Shown: positions 33,834 through 43,619 of the stretch, piece after piece
Layout of the letters: each line of letters begins with the position of its first letter
Position numbering within the stretch: position 1 is the stretch's first letter
NCBI RefSeq assembly: GCF_029395495.1
Contig: NZ_CP113918.1
Location: 2,356,001-2,420,000 of the forward strand
DNA length: 64,000 nt
Reading direction: 5' to 3'
From: Bifidobacterium sp. ESL0769
GTDB lineage: Bacteria; Actinomycetota; Actinomycetes; Actinomycetales; Bifidobacteriaceae
Translations under genes and position numbers: made by a program
Notes under the pieces: model-generated
What the model saw: only the letters and a program-made list of their open reading frames with translations
The model's database searches: none
What the model was told of the DNA's origin: nothing

Positions 33834-36764
33834 TTATTCTTCGCGTCGGCGAAAAACCATGAGGCCAAACCCAAGCGCGACCGAGAGCACCAACGCCGCT
33901 ATCATCGCGATTGCAACAGGCTCGATGCCAACGCCGGTCTTTGACAAGGTCTGCGAAGCGGGCTTGGAGCCCGTGTTCGGAGCTGGTGATGAAGACGGAT
34001 CGGACGACGAAGATGCGGAAGACGAAGGCGGCACAGACGACGAGAGCGACACCCACTTCGGACGCACGGTGAAATCAGAACCCGGCACCGCCGTCGGGTT
34101 CGCGGAACCTGCAAACTCGAAGTCATGCCAAGTCGTACCATCAACCGAGTATTCCCAACCGGAGAGCCGTTCATGGCTCGGCGCCACCAAACCGGAGACG
34201 GAAGCAGGCTGCGCAACCGTATCGCCTTCGTTCACCGTACCCGGCGCAGGCATACCCGGCCAGGTTCCTCCATTGTTGCTATACGTCAGCTGGTGCGTAC
34301 TCCTCGTCCAGACCGGGCGGACGGTGATGTCGGCATCAGGCATGTGCGTGCCGGAAGCCGAAGGGCCGAACTTGAACGGAGCCCACGCGCCGCCGGCTAC
34401 TTGATATTCCCAGCCCGAAAGATGGTAGTTCACAGGAACCGCCAAACCAGCCGTCGAAGGCGCGTTCGCGATAGTCAAATCATAGGCGACCGGAGCCGGT
34501 GTGGCGGGCCTGTCAGTCCATGCGACCCCATGCGGATCGTAAGTCACGTTATGCATATTTCGCGCCCAGATCACCTTCAAATTCAAGTCCCTGAGAACGG
34601 CCGGCGAGACGCCCGAGGTGAAGGGATAGGTGGTGCCGCTGGGAACCTCAATCCAATGGTCGACGTGCCAGCCCGCTTTCGTGGTCTGCGGCTCGTTGAA
34701 CGTATCGCCGTCGCTCAGATTTTCGGACGGCACGGCCGAACCACCGTCCGTGTCGAAAGTCACCTCGTGATCGGTCAACGTTCCTATGCCGCGGGTCACC
34801 TTGCCGCTGTAAGGAAAAGCCGCGGAGCCGAGGGAGACCGATTGCGCGGAGAACCCAGCCTTCACGGAAGACATCGACGCAGGGATGTTCGCCCAAGTCA
34901 CCGTGCCGCTCGGCGCATCGAACGTGTACCCGCTCGCCGGCACCACCGATCCCGCCGCGGTGTCGAGCGGAGCGTACGAACCGTCCGGCAATTTGCCGGT
35001 CTGCACTCTGACATGGTGGAGCGAATGCCCGTCGTCAAGCTGCCAGGTCTGGCCGCTGATATCAACGTTGCTGGTTTCCACATTCGACAGAAGATTTGTC
35101 ATACCAGACATCGGAGTCAGGTCGGCGACGTGGTTGTTGACCAGATGAAGCGAATTCATGGCGGTCAGCGGTCTTAAAGCCGAGATATCGGAAATGTTGT
35201 CGTAGTCGAGGTTCAGCGTCGTGAGCCTTACCAGGCCGCTGAGCGGGGTGAGATTGGAAATCTGCGCATTGCGGTCGGCCTTGAGAACATTCAGGTTGTT
35301 CAGCACACTGAGCTTGCCGAGCTGGGTATTGGTGAGGCCGTCATTTGTCAGATACAGCTCGGTCAGAGTCGGCAGGCTTTGTAACGGCGTGAGGTCCGTG
35401 AGCGTGTGTAGATTCTCCATATGCAGTACCCCAAGATGCGTGAAGGGAAGCAATTGGTTGAGGTTCGTGCACGTGTTGCCACCGCTATTGGTATACCATT
35501 CGTTGCCTGCATGCAGCTCATAAAGTTGGGTCATGCCCGACAGCAGCGCAAGAGAGGAAATATTGTTATCGCAGGCATACAACGTCTGCATCTCAGTCAA
35601 ACCCGATATCGGAGTAAGATCCGATATGCCGCAATCGGCAATATCCAGAACGGTCAAGTGAGTGAAAAGCGATAAGGTCGAGAAATTGGTCAGATGATCC
35701 GCTCGTATGCTCAGGAACAGGAGATTCGTCAACGGCGCGAGCGCTGAGATATCGGTGATTGGATTGAACTGAACATCCAAAAACTTCACCTGCGTAAGTA
35801 CGCTTAGCGGAGATAGATTGGTGATTCGGTTGCCGCCGAGATCCAGGTGAAGGAAATTCGGATTCGTCCGTAGCGTCGACAGCGCAGATACGTCGCTAAT
35901 CTGGTTGTCCATAATATAAAGTGCTTGAAGATTCAGAAAACTTGATGTGCTGAAAAACCCTACGCTCGAAATGCCATTGCCATCCATTCCGATGACCTGA
36001 AGAGAATGCCAGCTGCTGATCGGCGACAAATCACTGACTCTGTTGTAATCCATCAGGATTGTGCTCACGTTGGGAAGCGAGGAAAGAGAAGCGATGCTTG
36101 AGATGCTAGGCAAACCGGCAACGCTCCTGTCGTGAGCCAAGTCAATCCTAGTGAGATTGTTGAGATTGGCCAGCGGCGTCACATCAGTGATGCTCTGGTT
36201 GTGCAATACCAGAGAGTTGAGATTGGTGAGTACCTCCAAACCAGTCAGGTCGGTAATCCTGGGCGCGGTGCTGGTCATCTTATCCGAGCCAATGGCCTGC
36301 AAGGACGTGGTATTGGTGACCATGGCCGGAGTAAGCAAAGCACCTACCGTGGTCGAGTTCGCGGACGCGACGAGCTGGGCCAACACCGGGTCCGGGAAAC
36401 AGGCCGATATGGTGGTCGAGCCGACTATGCATCCGGAACGGGGCGCGATGCCGCCGCCCTGTGGAGCCGGTGCAGGAGTATGGCCAGCCTGAGCAGCACT
36501 CGGATTAATACGGGGCATGAGCGGCACTGGCTGAGCCGCTGCCTTGCCATGACTTGCGGCCGCTTGCGACTGACGCTGAGCTGTGGGGGCTTGCGACTGG
36601 TGCTCACCAGCAATAGCCATGCCGCCGCCAGACAGCAACAGTGCCGTCCCCGCCAGCATGGCAGCCAGCGAAACGAACAGTTTCTTTGCAGACACTTTTA
36701 TATGCGAAATGCGTTCAGAACGCTTCGGCTTATTCCCCAAACCCGACAAAGACTTTCCCCTCAA
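33834..36764 (-). CDS. Internalin-like LRR adhesin with LSKTG sorting signal
   Basis: 976 residues. The signal-peptide core (LFVSLAAMLAGTALLLSGGG) follows a basic N-terminus, cut near AIAG. A Cys cap (SGCIVGSTTISACFPD) precedes about 17 leucine-rich repeats (about 165-560) of 21-22 residues, e.g. LTNLNSLVLHNQSITDVTPL. Then an Ig-like inter-repeat region and three InlB-type repeats (about 660-890). The wall anchor is LSKTG (about 940), a helix (IAMIAALVLSVALGFGLMVF) and RRREE. Sorting signal LSKTG deviates from LPXTG at position 2. The first ATG has no good binding site; a start a few codons inside is possible. Shares architecture with the protein at 8193-10979 but differs in its anchor. Confidence 0.9.
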   Translation of the reverse strand: MRGKSLSGLGNKPKRSERISHIKVSAKKLFVSLAAMLAGTALLLSGGGMAIAGEHQSQAPTAQRQSQAAASHGKAAAQPVPLMPRINPSAAQAGHTPAPAPQGGGIAPRSGCIVGSTTISACFPDPVLAQLVASANSTTVGALLTPAMVTNTTSLQAIGSDKMTSTAPRITDLTGLEVLTNLNSLVLHNQSITDVTPLANLNNLTRIDLAHDRSVAGLPSISSIASLSSLPNVSTILMDYNRVSDLSPISSWHSLQVIGMDGNGISSVGFFSTSSFLNLQALYIMDNQISDVSALSTLRTNPNFLHLDLGGNRITNLSPLSVLTQVKFLDVQFNPITDISALAPLTNLLFLSIRADHLTNFSTLSLFTHLTVLDIADCGISDLTPISGLTEMQTLYACDNNISSLALLSGMTQLYELHAGNEWYTNSGGNTCTNLNQLLPFTHLGVLHMENLHTLTDLTPLQSLPTLTELYLTNDGLTNTQLGKLSVLNNLNVLKADRNAQISNLTPLSGLVRLTTLNLDYDNISDISALRPLTAMNSLHLVNNHVADLTPMSGMTNLLSNVETSNVDISGQTWQLDDGHSLHHVRVQTGKLPDGSYAPLDTAAGSVVPASGYTFDAPSGTVTWANIPASMSSVKAGFSAQSVSLGSAAFPYSGKVTRGIGTLTDHEVTFDTDGGSAVPSENLSDGDTFNEPQTTKAGWHVDHWIEVPSGTTYPFTSGVSPAVLRDLNLKVIWARNMHNVTYDPHGVAWTDRPATPAPVAYDLTIANAPSTAGLAVPVNYHLSGWEYQVAGGAWAPFKFGPSASGTHMPDADITVRPVWTRSTHQLTYSNNGGTWPGMPAPGTVNEGDTVAQPASVSGLVAPSHERLSGWEYSVDGTTWHDFEFAGSANPTAVPGSDFTVRPKWVSLSSSVPPSSSASSSSDPSSSPAPNTGSKPASQTLSKTGVGIEPVAIAMIAALVLSVALGFGLMVFRRREE

Positions 36765-36912
36765 AAAAGACTATATATATTGCTTTTAGACTAATATGCT
36801 TTGTCAAGCAAATCAAATTTCCGATAATATTTATCGCTTTATAACAATAGCAACTAGCGAACCACCAACAACACGCGGTTTACTTCCTAATATTTCATAC
36901 AAAAGAGCCATG

Positions 36913-36944
36913 AGCGAGGTTCCGAGAAAAGAACCTCGCTTTTT
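36913..36944 (+). terminator. Intrinsic terminator hairpin
   Basis: AGCGAGGTTC (36913-36922) pairs with GAACCTCGCT (36931-36940), then TTTTAG on the plus strand. Both neighbours are transcribed from the minus strand, so its T-tract faces the opposite direction; the hairpin probably still ends the S9 peptidase message. Confidence 0.6.
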
Positions 36945-37023
36945 AGCTTATTACTGTCCGACCAAACGGCGCAACTAATTTAAGCGTTCAAGCTCAGGAA
37001 GAAAGCACACGGTGAAATTCCAA

Positions 37024-39846
37024 TTATTTCTTCATTCCCAGTGCATCGTAGAGGAAGTCGCGCTGGAGAGTAAGCAGATTTTCAGCGACCTTGGGGTCAT
37101 TGGTCATGTGGGTGATGCCCGTGAGCGGCAGGTAGGTGTGAGGGCGGCCGGCCTCCATCAAGGCCTTGGAGAGGCGGAGCGAATTGGCGATGCTGACGTT
37201 GTCGTCGGCAAACCCGTGGATGAGCATGAGCGGGCGGGTGAGCTTCGGGGCATCGGCAACGATGGAGTTGCGTTCATAGACCGCCGGATCGAGGCCGAGG
37301 TAACGCTCGGTATAATGCGTATCGTAAAGCGTCCATTCCGTCGGCGGCGCACCGGCGCAGGCCACATGGATGACGTCAGGAGCATCGAGCACCGCGAGCG
37401 CCGAAAGGAACCCGCCGTACGACCAACCGATCATCGCCACGCGATTGAGGTCGGCGTCTGGCACGACGCTTGGCAACGCACGCACCGCTTCGACCTGGTC
37501 GGCCAAGGTCACATCCTTCATGTTTTCGAAAATCTCGCGATCCCACTTCGGCCCGCGACCGGTGGTGCCACGACCATCCGCTGTGACCACGATGAAGCCT
37601 TGATCGGCCCACCATTGCGATTCGGCGTAACCGGCCTGAGAGAAAGTGACCTGCTGAAACCCGGGACCGCCGTACGGCTTCAGCAACACTGGCAGCTTGG
37701 CCGCTCCGGCGAACTTACTCGAAGCGCTCGGCCTTGTAATGGCGGTAAACATGCGATGCTCGCCCAGCCGTACAAACTCGGTATTCGGCGTGAAACCGGG
37801 GGTTTCGGCATAGCTGGCGATAGCAGCTTCCGTAACGTAACCGGAGTCTTTCGTGAGTACGTTGTCAGCACGATTATTTTCGGATATATTGGTCAACGCG
37901 TGCACCATTACCGAACCGGGATGAACCATATCGTGACCGGAGATGACGATGCCATTGCCAGCGCGGCTGGCCGTCCACACACCCGGACCAGCGGTCACTG
38001 GCGTGATGTTTCCGTCAAAATCAATAGTCACCACATCATAGCTGCGGGCGTCGTGCAGCGCTTCGCCACCCTGCCAAGCCGCGGGAACAGCCGGAAGCGA
38101 GCCGCGTTCCGAAGCAATCTCCATAGCTGCACATCTAGAGTCCGCCACCGTGCTTTCATTTGCCGAGCCAGAAACCTCGTGCGGCGTGCGTTGCACGACC
38201 GCAAGCACGTTCTCATCACTGACGTCGAGCACAGTTCGTACCTGCCAATCGACTGGCGTAAACGGCTTCCCGTCAACGGTCAACCGGTTGGTATCAGCAT
38301 CCATATCGTTCAAAGCGCAGACCAAGCGGCCGTCCGGCGTGAAGGCCGGAGTACCAAGCACGAGATCAATCCACTGGTCGTTGGCATGCTCTTCCAGAAC
38401 GTGGGTGCGCCCGTCAGACTGAACTTCCAACACCTGATCGCGCGTCTGCCGACGGTTCTGCACCAGCACCAACGGCCTGTGACCCGCCTTCCAGCTCACT
38501 GCCGCCACATATTCGTAACCTTCGCGGTCCCACGAAACGTTCTGCACATCGCAACCGACGTAATGCGTTGCGCCAGTTTTGTCGCCACTTTTGGCTTGTT
38601 CGCTGGCATTGGCGCTTTCGTCGCTATAGCCATTTCCGCAATTCCCGTCATTGTCGCAGTTATCGTTATAACCGTCATCGCCGTTGCCAATTCCATTACC
38701 CGCAATATCATTCGGTTCCTCGAATTCAAGATGGGCCAACATGAGCCGCACGATGGCGTTCTTAGTGAGCGCCCGCGCGTAACGGCGGCCAGTTGCGGAC
38801 TTGGTTGGATTGGCCGGATCGCTGATATACCACATTGGTTCCGGCGAACTGTCGTACATTTCAAACAGCAGGCCACGCGAATCCGGAGCCCACCAGAAGC
38901 CGTCGTAGCGGTCCATTTCCTCACCCGCTACAAATTCGGCCAATCCGATTTTGAGCGTCTCGCTCGGGTCATTGCCAACGCTCCAGACCGTGCTGAACCT
39001 GTCGCCGGAAGCGTTGGTATCGTTGACATCTCCAGTAGCTTCGTAAGCGTCTTGCATCTCGGCCGCACAAGTGTGCGGATGCGCATGATTATGAGACCGA
39101 CGAGCCGCATCATCAAATCCTGTATCATCCCAATCAGCGATATCCACCATCACCAGCCGGGTACCCGTCGTATAAACAATATGCCGCCCATCCGGCGAAA
39201 TCCGCGGATTCAGCACCGGCAACCACTTGCTGCTAGACGATGAAGCCTTCGAATCGGCAACCGTTCCATCGCCGCCATCATGAGAATTTGTAACATCGCT
39301 GAGATGATTTTCGCCGCCATCATCAGCACCCCCAATCGCAATCTGCCGCGTACGAGCGCCGTCGCCGTCCTCGTCAATCTCGCTGACAAATAGCTGGCCG
39401 TTAATCGTAAAGGCCACACGTCGCCCAGCCAAATCCACGGAATACGAAACGATTCCCTGTCCGCCTTCGCGCGCACGTTCACGCCGCGCCTTCTCCTCCG
39501 CCGGCACGTCCTCGTTGTCGGCATCGGCGAGGAGCTCTCGAGGATCTGCCAACAGTACTTCGCGATGCGAATCGTTACCCTCGTCTTCCTTAACACTCAG
39601 CCCATTCTCGACGTTGTCTTTGCCAATTTTGCTCGAATCGATAACGCTCATCCAAAGCGAAGTAACCAGATCCTCCGATCCGTCCGAACGCAGAAACAGC
39701 GCCCGCGACCCGTCGCCAATCACCTGTACGGCCCGCGGCGCCCCACCCGTAAACCGCAACGTCCGCGCCTTCCGCCCCGGAAACTCCGCAACCGCCTTTG
39801 CCTGCGCATCCAAATCCATGTTATTTTCAGTCTTGCCCAAAGTCAT
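37024..39846 (-). CDS. S9-family (prolyl oligopeptidase / acylaminoacyl peptidase type) serine peptidase
   Basis: 940 residues beginning MTLGKTENNMDLD, chosen because TGGAAAC stands right before this ATG. The N-terminal two thirds is a beta-propeller-like region with several long Asp/Asn/Gly-rich inserts (about 100-135, 185-215 and 395-430), making it longer than the usual 650-750. The catalytic domain holds VVTADGRGTTGRGPKWD, the nucleophile in IGWSYGGFLS (Ser about 807), Asp in LIHGFADDNV (about 880) and His in GITHMTN (about 912). It has no signal peptide and should cleave short peptides in the cytoplasm. Preceded by a GGTTACC operator-like motif. Confidence 0.92.
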   Translation of the reverse strand: MTLGKTENNMDLDAQAKAVAEFPGRKARTLRFTGGAPRAVQVIGDGSRALFLRSDGSEDLVTSLWMSVIDSSKIGKDNVENGLSVKEDEGNDSHREVLLADPRELLADADNEDVPAEEKARRERAREGGQGIVSYSVDLAGRRVAFTINGQLFVSEIDEDGDGARTRQIAIGGADDGGENHLSDVTNSHDGGDGTVADSKASSSSSKWLPVLNPRISPDGRHIVYTTGTRLVMVDIADWDDTGFDDAARRSHNHAHPHTCAAEMQDAYEATGDVNDTNASGDRFSTVWSVGNDPSETLKIGLAEFVAGEEMDRYDGFWWAPDSRGLLFEMYDSSPEPMWYISDPANPTKSATGRRYARALTKNAIVRLMLAHLEFEEPNDIAGNGIGNGDDGYNDNCDNDGNCGNGYSDESANASEQAKSGDKTGATHYVGCDVQNVSWDREGYEYVAAVSWKAGHRPLVLVQNRRQTRDQVLEVQSDGRTHVLEEHANDQWIDLVLGTPAFTPDGRLVCALNDMDADTNRLTVDGKPFTPVDWQVRTVLDVSDENVLAVVQRTPHEVSGSANESTVADSRCAAMEIASERGSLPAVPAAWQGGEALHDARSYDVVTIDFDGNITPVTAGPGVWTASRAGNGIVISGHDMVHPGSVMVHALTNISENNRADNVLTKDSGYVTEAAIASYAETPGFTPNTEFVRLGEHRMFTAITRPSASSKFAGAAKLPVLLKPYGGPGFQQVTFSQAGYAESQWWADQGFIVVTADGRGTTGRGPKWDREIFENMKDVTLADQVEAVRALPSVVPDADLNRVAMIGWSYGGFLSALAVLDAPDVIHVACAGAPPTEWTLYDTHYTERYLGLDPAVYERNSIVADAPKLTRPLMLIHGFADDNVSIANSLRLSKALMEAGRPHTYLPLTGITHMTNDPKVAENLLTLQRDFLYDALGMKK

Positions 39847-39880
39847 GTTTCCAGTATAAAGAATGAGCCTCACACGAATG

Positions 39881-39935
39881 CATGGTTACCAAAAGTAACC
39901 ACTTGAGCTTTGTGCGGTATCTTTTAGTAACCATG
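39881..39935 (-). promoter_or_regulatory. GGTTACC operator-like repeats upstream of the S9 peptidase
   Basis: GGTTAC (39884-39889) pairs with GTAACC (39895-39900) over five bases, and CATGGTTAC (39881-39889) is also a perfect inverse of GTAACCATG (39927-39935). That makes three half-sites within 55 bases, 35-90 bases upstream of the peptidase start; typical of a repressor-bound region. Confidence 0.5.
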
Positions 39936-40004
39936 AACTTGTGCGGCAATGAGCCTATTTACACAACACTTTTGAAATTTAGGTCCCGTTCTCGTCCACA
40001 GAGG

Positions 40005-40086
40005 TGCTAAACTGACTATCAATGGACTATTAAGTAGTTTGGTCCACCCTGAGGCGGGGTTCGTCCCCGCCTCAATTCTTTTCTCC
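40005..40086 (+). ncRNA. Short transcript candidate: extended -10 promoter plus strong terminator
   Basis: TGCTAAACT (40005-40013) is an extended -10. A TGGAC...GTCCA hairpin follows (about 40023-40046), then TGAGGCGGGG (40050-40059) pairing perfectly with CCCCGCCTCA (40065-40074) and a T-rich tail ATTCTTTTCTCC. No start codon with a binding site lies between. A message begun here would stop after about 65 bases, 20 bases before the DUF3800 gene. It is either a small RNA or a leader that controls read-through into that gene. Confidence 0.5.
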
Positions 40087-40106
40087 TTGTTATATATAAT
40101 TAGGCT

Positions 40107-40913
40107 ATGCAACGTGAATTGAGCATATTTATTGACGAATCAGGCAATGAAGATTTGCCACAGGGGGTTCGTCTCTTTACTAATGCCCATTACATTGTTG
40201 CTCTTGTCTTCCATGATCAAGCCATCAATATAAACCCGTATATAACAAAGCTCGAAGAATCAATCGATACTCTTTCCGGAATAGCCCCAGTTGAGGCGAG
40301 CTGGGCCATTCATTCCGCACCGTTGATCAGAGGAGATGAAATATTCAATCAGATTGCAATGAAGCGACGCAGACAGCTTTTCGACGCTATGCTCAATTTT
40401 ATGCACTGCTGCGGATTGGCTGGAGTAAAAGCCCGAAGTATCAATGTCGACAAACGACTATATTGCTCTACTCCAAAAGGTGGCTCAAATTACCTAAACA
40501 AGAACGCTATCCGAGATGCGGTTGCCAACCATCTCACTAACTTTATCCGCGAAAATCGTGAATATTTTTCTAATTTCCAGCAAATAAAAATTTACTACGA
40601 TTTTGGCCAACGAAACCTTGGTAGCATTATTCACGATGTCTTTGAACAAGAGCTGAGCGCGAGCATCGTCCTTTTTAAGGCACATGTCAAACCAGAAAAT
40701 TATAAGCTGTTCCAAGCTGCAGACATGGTTTGCACCTTATCCTTATTAAATTTGAAACTGAGCGAAAACTTGCTTACCAATTCGGACAAAACCTTTTTCA
40801 AAGGCAAAAAGGCTAAGACCGAAGACAAATTAGCCGTAGAATTCAACAAAGTCCATAGTATGTTCGTTCTTCCAACACCTTCACCTACAGGCTATTATCA
40901 AGAACCATTGTAA
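40107..40913 (+). CDS. DUF3800-family protein (RNase-H-fold-like)
   Basis: 268 residues. The family's two marks are present: the N-terminal acidic motif IFIDESGNEDL (Asp10, Glu11) and a C-terminal QAAD motif (LFQAADMVCTLSLL, about 202). The middle carries IRENREYFSN and IKIYYDFGQRNLGSI. These proteins are uncharacterised but often seen in phage, plasmid and defence surroundings. Codon use here is clearly AT-richer than in flanking genes, suggesting recent transfer. It follows a promoter-terminator leader (40005-40086) and has its own terminator at 40997. Function not deducible. Confidence 0.85.
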   Translation: MQRELSIFIDESGNEDLPQGVRLFTNAHYIVALVFHDQAININPYITKLEESIDTLSGIAPVEASWAIHSAPLIRGDEIFNQIAMKRRRQLFDAMLNFMHCCGLAGVKARSINVDKRLYCSTPKGGSNYLNKNAIRDAVANHLTNFIRENREYFSNFQQIKIYYDFGQRNLGSIIHDVFEQELSASIVLFKAHVKPENYKLFQAADMVCTLSLLNLKLSENLLTNSDKTFFKGKKAKTEDKLAVEFNKVHSMFVLPTPSPTGYYQEPL

Positions 40914-40996
40914 GCAATCCGCTTGTTTAAAAATAAGAATATTCCTTCATTATCATTTGCGAATTTGCATATGGACCTGCGGGTCCACCGAAGTGA

Positions 40997-41020
40997 CGAG
41001 GGAGAACCTCGCCGATTTTT
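40997..41020 (+). terminator. Terminator after the DUF3800 gene
   Basis: CGAGG (40997-41001) pairs with CCTCG (41007-41011), followed by CCGATTTTT. A GGACC-TGCG-GGTCC hairpin stands about 10 bases before it. Confidence 0.55.
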
Positions 41021-41130
41021 CAACAGCAATCTTTACAACGCACATAACTGTGTGACATTTTTGGTATGGGGAGTCGTACCATATATATGTAACAGAGCTG
41101 TTTTGGAGAGAAAACGAAAAAGAGAAAACG

Positions 41131-43509
41131 ATGAAGTTCTGCAACAAATGTGGGCATAAGCTCGATGACGATCAGAAATTCTGCACCAAATGCGGGGCAC
41201 CTACGCCTTCTGCGAGTGCAGGCAGCGACGTGCACATACCCCCGCGCAACAATGCACCGCAACCCTCCGACACGGTCCACGTACCAATGCCGCAAAATGT
41301 GCCGCAACCACAGGGAAGTACAGCGAACTCAGGAACGCCGGCAGTGCCAGACACAAATGCTGCAATCCCGGCACCGCCAGAGGTAACAACAACAGCTCCG
41401 ACAGCAGCAACCACAGCCGTCAAAACAACTAGCAAAAAGCGTCTCATCATTATCATCGCGGCCATCGTAGCGGTCGCGCTGGTAGCGGTAGGGGCGGGCT
41501 TCGGCACATACAAAGCCCAACTTTGGGGTGGCAAAACCGTCCCAAACCCAGCCGATCTCGGAGTAGTCAAGTCCAGCAAAACCCACGAATTCACCGCCGC
41601 CGACGTCGAAGCTTCATTACATAAACGCGGTTTCAAGACCACCATCAAGCAGACCTTCTCGGCAAAGCCCAAAGGCAGTTTCATCGGATATAACAATATC
41701 CAGGCGAACAAGCGCTACAGCACCGGCAATCCGATCACCGTCTTCGCCTCAAACGGCCCCGGCGTACCGCAAGGGACCCACGGCCAGTCCGTACGCAAAA
41801 TCCAAAAATCCGTCGCCAGCATGGGTGTTCCCGTTCATTATTATAAAGTGATAGTCACCGATCAGAAGACCCCGGCCGACACCGTCATCGCCTCCTACCC
41901 TGCCGACGGCCAAGCCGTCTCCGACACCAAAACCGGCATCAACATCGGCGTCGCCGAGCAAGGCAACGGCGTGGGCTACGACATCGTGGGTCAGGACAAG
42001 AACCAGGCCCAACAGCAGTATGCGAGCGCCGGCTTCAATGTCACGTTGAAGCCCCGATTCTCATCAAAGGCACGAATCGGCAAAATCGTAGACTCCAACC
42101 CCAAGCCCGGCAGCGAGGCCAACGGCGGCAACCTCACCCTCTACTACGGCATCGACGCCAGCGGCTTCAAGGACGCTGTGAGCGGTAAAAACGCATACCC
42201 GAATGACTCATACGCTCCAGCCGACGGCCTCGTGGGATCAGCAGCACCCGTGACAGGAAAATACTGCACCACCGGCAGCGATTGCATTGACTTCACCGAC
42301 AACTCCAGCAGCCCCGGGGAAATGCCGACCACCGTAAGCTCCGAATTCCCCGCTCAGAAAAGCAAAGATTTCGGTAAAACGTTGCTATTCTGCGGGTCAA
42401 CACAACAGGCGTACTGCCCAACAGAAGATGGCCGGCTTCAATCCCTTTACACGAAGGGTTCCGGCGCGATTGAGCTCGCACCTTATCAGACGGCTATCGG
42501 ATACGAATGCGGCGGCGTTTGGCAAGAGGACGGCGGATGCGTCAACGGCAAATTCGTCGGATTGGACGAGCCAGGCGGTCTAGGCCAAATGTCTGGGGCC
42601 ACCTATGATATGGGCCCGCTATACATCTACTTCCCAGTCGGTTCCGATATGTCCAAAGTAACCGGCGCAAATTATTTCGATAAGGATGCGCTTGCACAAG
42701 CGCAGAAAAAGAAAGCCGTCGACACCTCACGCCCGTTCTTCATCAGACGCGATAAAAAGCTCTACGACAAGACCAGCATACCGATGACCTCGTTCAGCAC
42801 ACTCAATCCCTTCGCTCCGACGTTTGCCGCTCTCAGCAGTCAGAAGCTGGAACCATTCAAACCCGCACCCAGCGACGAGACTGCGTATTATCTAGTCGAG
42901 GGCCCTCAGCTTGACTGGGGCTCGTTGCCGGAGTATGTCATCGGCGGTGACAACAGCAGTAAAGACACAGCGAAAGGCAACGATAACGACAAAGCCGCTC
43001 AACCCACCACCAAAGACCCGACGCCTGACGACATTGTGGCAGCCACGACCAAGGGCGACTTTTCGCCGATTGCCGGCAACTATTGCAACGAAAGCAACGA
43101 ATGCATTGCATTAGATAAAACCGGGTTACTCACCGGCAACCAAAATGAAAAAATCCCCAACGGCAAGAGTCAGCTCATTCTTTCGACCCCGGAAAACACC
43201 AATAACACCTGGGGATCGTATGCGTACCCGGCCAAGCCCAATGCGCCCTTCGTGCACTTCCACGGGTCAGACAGCGAAGCGGTGGGTTCTACTCCGACCA
43301 ACATCATCTACGTCTTCAAAGGTTCGGACACGTCCGGGTGGTACACGGAAGGCGAATCGTCGATACCGAATCCGGACTTCAACTACAACGCGGCCGACGG
43401 TATCACCCCTGCGCCCACCGACAGGCCGTACCTGACCTTCCTCAACGGCCATAGCACCACGTTGATAACCCCACCTTCAAAGGAAGGCGTCTTCTATCTG
43501 CAACAATGA
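41131..43509 (+). CDS. Zinc-ribbon, membrane-anchored protein with PASTA-like repeats and paired cysteine domains, copy 1
   Basis: 792 residues. It opens with a zinc ribbon (C4-x2-C7, C18-x2-C21; MKFCNKCGHKL), a Thr/Pro-rich linker (25-100) and one membrane helix (about 104-126, IIIIAAIVAVALVAVGAGF), placing the ribbon in the cytoplasm. Outside come three PASTA-like repeats (about 137-370), e.g. VGQDKNQAQQQYASAGFNVT. Two Cys-motif domains follow: the first from GKYCTTGSDCIDF (about 376) to YYLVEGPQLDW, the second from GNYCNESNECIALDKTG (about 650) to the end GVFYLQQ. The second looks like a shortened repeat of the first. Copy 2 follows after 110 bases with the same architecture. Role inferred: wall-facing sensor with cytoplasmic zinc-ribbon contact; no known family name assigned. 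Confidence 0.75.
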   Translation: MKFCNKCGHKLDDDQKFCTKCGAPTPSASAGSDVHIPPRNNAPQPSDTVHVPMPQNVPQPQGSTANSGTPAVPDTNAAIPAPPEVTTTAPTAATTAVKTTSKKRLIIIIAAIVAVALVAVGAGFGTYKAQLWGGKTVPNPADLGVVKSSKTHEFTAADVEASLHKRGFKTTIKQTFSAKPKGSFIGYNNIQANKRYSTGNPITVFASNGPGVPQGTHGQSVRKIQKSVASMGVPVHYYKVIVTDQKTPADTVIASYPADGQAVSDTKTGINIGVAEQGNGVGYDIVGQDKNQAQQQYASAGFNVTLKPRFSSKARIGKIVDSNPKPGSEANGGNLTLYYGIDASGFKDAVSGKNAYPNDSYAPADGLVGSAAPVTGKYCTTGSDCIDFTDNSSSPGEMPTTVSSEFPAQKSKDFGKTLLFCGSTQQAYCPTEDGRLQSLYTKGSGAIELAPYQTAIGYECGGVWQEDGGCVNGKFVGLDEPGGLGQMSGATYDMGPLYIYFPVGSDMSKVTGANYFDKDALAQAQKKKAVDTSRPFFIRRDKKLYDKTSIPMTSFSTLNPFAPTFAALSSQKLEPFKPAPSDETAYYLVEGPQLDWGSLPEYVIGGDNSSKDTAKGNDNDKAAQPTTKDPTPDDIVAATTKGDFSPIAGNYCNESNECIALDKTGLLTGNQNEKIPNGKSQLILSTPENTNNTWGSYAYPAKPNAPFVHFHGSDSEAVGSTPTNIIYVFKGSDTSGWYTEGESSIPNPDFNYNAADGITPAPTDRPYLTFLNGHSTTLITPPSKEGVFYLQQ

Positions 43510-43619
43510 CGACCCCAGCCGTGCCTGCGAATCTCAACCGATTCATCGTTGATCCGCTTGGGACGCACAAGGCACGGCTTCATATCACCAGACAGGAATT
43601 GGCCTAACGAGGAGCGAAC

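Noticed and set aside
37012-39243. 743-codon plus-strand open frame opposite the S9 peptidase
   Set aside because: Antisense shadow; the minus strand has the full catalytic triad.
40050-40074. tRNA T-arm (GGGGTTCGTCCCC)
   Set aside because: The loop is too short and no acceptor or anticodon arm can be built; it is a terminator hairpin.
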